Under the pieces are notes generated by a model. The model made no database searches and was not told the DNA's origin. It worked only from the letters and a program-made list of their open reading frames with translations. Position numbers and translations under genes: made by a program. Of a DNA stretch of 64,000 nt, positions 63,363-64,000 are shown piece after piece. Origin of the DNA: Neobacillus cucumis (GTDB taxonomy: Bacteria > Bacillota > Bacilli > Bacillales > Cytobacillaceae). Positions within the stretch are counted from its first letter, which is position 1; each line of letters opens with the position of its first letter. Where the stretch lies: assembly GCF_002860255.1 (NCBI RefSeq), contig NZ_PGVE01000004.1:17822-81821 (forward strand), written 5' to 3'.

Positions 63363-63496
63363 TCCCACCTCGTCCAATACTATCCTCGTCTCAAACTTAT
63401 GCTTTGAATTTAGATATTATGATTAAACTTTTTGATTATAAAATTTCTAATTTGGAAAATACTACTAGAACTACATACTTCGCTGGAGGTTTTTCA

Positions 63497-63727
63497 ATGT
63501 TTGGACTTCTGATTAATGAAAAGGAAGTAAAAGAAATGGAATACCTTATTAAGAGAGAGATGGATGAAATACTATTTGATTTAAAAGACGACCGAATTGA
63601 TCATGTTGTAAAGAGGTCGATGGAAGAGAGATACAAAATACTATTTGCATTATTTAAGCGAGTTGCTTCTCCACAAGAATGCTTTAAATACATGCGAAGA
63701 GGAAAAAAAGATAGAAAAAAAGGATAA
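63497..63727 (+). CDS. Small conserved Bacillus protein, function unknown
   Basis: A 76-residue charged helical protein, MFGLLINEKEVKEMEYLIKR at the start, ending in a basic tail (RRGKKDRKKG), with one Cys in SPQECFKYMR. ATG 63497 follows TGGAGG at good spacing; an in-frame extension to 63311 overlaps pdaB and has no binding site. I do not recognise its function. It lies between pdaB and the rRNA operon. Confidence 0.7.
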   Translation: MFGLLINEKEVKEMEYLIKREMDEILFDLKDDRIDHVVKRSMEERYKILFALFKRVASPQECFKYMRRGKKDRKKG

Positions 63728-63751
63728 GTTTTAAATTTTTTATAAAATGCG

Positions 63752-63780
63752 TTGACATTTAATATGTATCTTGTTATATT
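63752..63780 (+). promoter_or_regulatory. rRNA operon promoter P1
   Basis: TTGACA (63752-63757), 17 bases and TATATT (63775-63780). Confidence 0.9.
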
Positions 63781-63824
63781 AATAAACGTCGCTGATGACA
63801 GTAAAAAAATAATTAAAAAAGTTA

Positions 63825-63853
63825 TTGACTTTACTGTCTAAGGGTGATATATT
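63825..63853 (+). promoter_or_regulatory. rRNA operon promoter P2
   Basis: TTGACT (63825-63830), 17 bases and TATATT (63848-63853), 73 bases after P1. Tandem promoters are typical of Bacillus rRNA operons. Confidence 0.9.
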
Positions 63854-63859
63854 AATAAA

Positions 63860-63894
63860 GTCGCTTTGAGCGACGGACTGATTGTTCTTTGAAA
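63860..63894 (+). promoter_or_regulatory. rRNA leader hairpin and boxA
   Basis: GTCGC/GCGAC hairpin (63860-63874) is followed by a boxA-like TGTTCTTTGAAA (63883-63894), the NusB-S10 antitermination site of rRNA operons. Confidence 0.8.
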
Positions 63895-63982
63895 ACTAAA
63901 CAAACAAAAACGTCAACAAACAATAATTAATAGTTTCTAAATTGAAGCTATGCCAACGTAACTTTTATGAGCTAATCAAAAC

Positions 63983-64000
63983 TTTCTTGGAGAGTTTGAT
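63983..64000 (+). rRNA. rrs: 16S ribosomal RNA, first bases (cut by window end)
   Basis: GGAGAGTTTGAT at the window end is the conserved 5' end of 16S rRNA. Upstream lie tandem promoters and boxA. The exact mature 5' end is estimated by comparison with B. subtilis. Confidence 0.92.

Noticed and set aside
63311..63496. N-terminal extension of the small gene before the rRNA operon
   Set aside because: It overlaps the pdaB start on the other strand and lacks a binding site; ATG 63497 has TGGAGG.

Overview
The window reads as chromosome of a low-GC, spore-forming member of the Bacillaceae. The gene order of the ribosomal protein and RNA polymerase clusters, the near-identity of many products to Bacillus subtilis proteins, and the spore genes (cwlD, gerD, kbaA, pdaB, a gerA-type operon) support this. 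Assignment to a genus such as Neobacillus is only a guess.

Region 1 (1-36570) is conserved informational DNA, all on the plus strand: rpmG (partial), secE, nusG, rplKAJL, a YbxB-type methyltransferase, rpoB, rpoC, rplGB, rpsL, rpsG, fusA, tuf, the S10-spc-alpha cluster from rpsJ to rplQ, the ECF transporter module ecfA1-ecfA2-ecfT, truA, rplM and rpsI. Several sigma-A promoters, two ribosomal protein leaders (L10 and L13 type) and many intrinsic terminators can be seen. Oddities are a missing map gene between adk and infA, a palindromic repeat between rpoB and rpoC, and a degenerate tandem repeat between tuf and rpsJ.

Region 2 (about 36600-58600) is accessory DNA lying between rpsI and ybaK, which I recall as close neighbours in B. 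subtilis. It holds: (a) a lipoprotein quinohemoprotein dehydrogenase and a complete PQQ pathway (pqqA, a small membrane protein, pqqB, pqqC, pqqD, pqqE), followed by an MFS transporter; pqqA is only 24 codons and pqqB appears to start at ATT, so both are easily missed; (b) a linear azol(in)e-containing peptide cluster of the heterocycloanthracin/sonorensin type, with two tandem Cys-Gly-rich precursors, a ThiF-like maturation protein, a YcaO cyclodehydratase and a SagB-type dehydrogenase; (c) a group of small spore proteins that resemble GerPA/GerPF and GerPC, and a tricistronic gerA-type germinant receptor operon. PQQ and the azole peptide are both made from ribosomal peptides, so the island carries two different RiPP pathways side by side.

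Region 3 (58600-64000) returns to the conserved order ybaK, cwlD, salA, gerD, kbaA, pdaB, a small conserved gene, and then the tandem promoters, boxA and first bases of a 16S rRNA gene at the window end.
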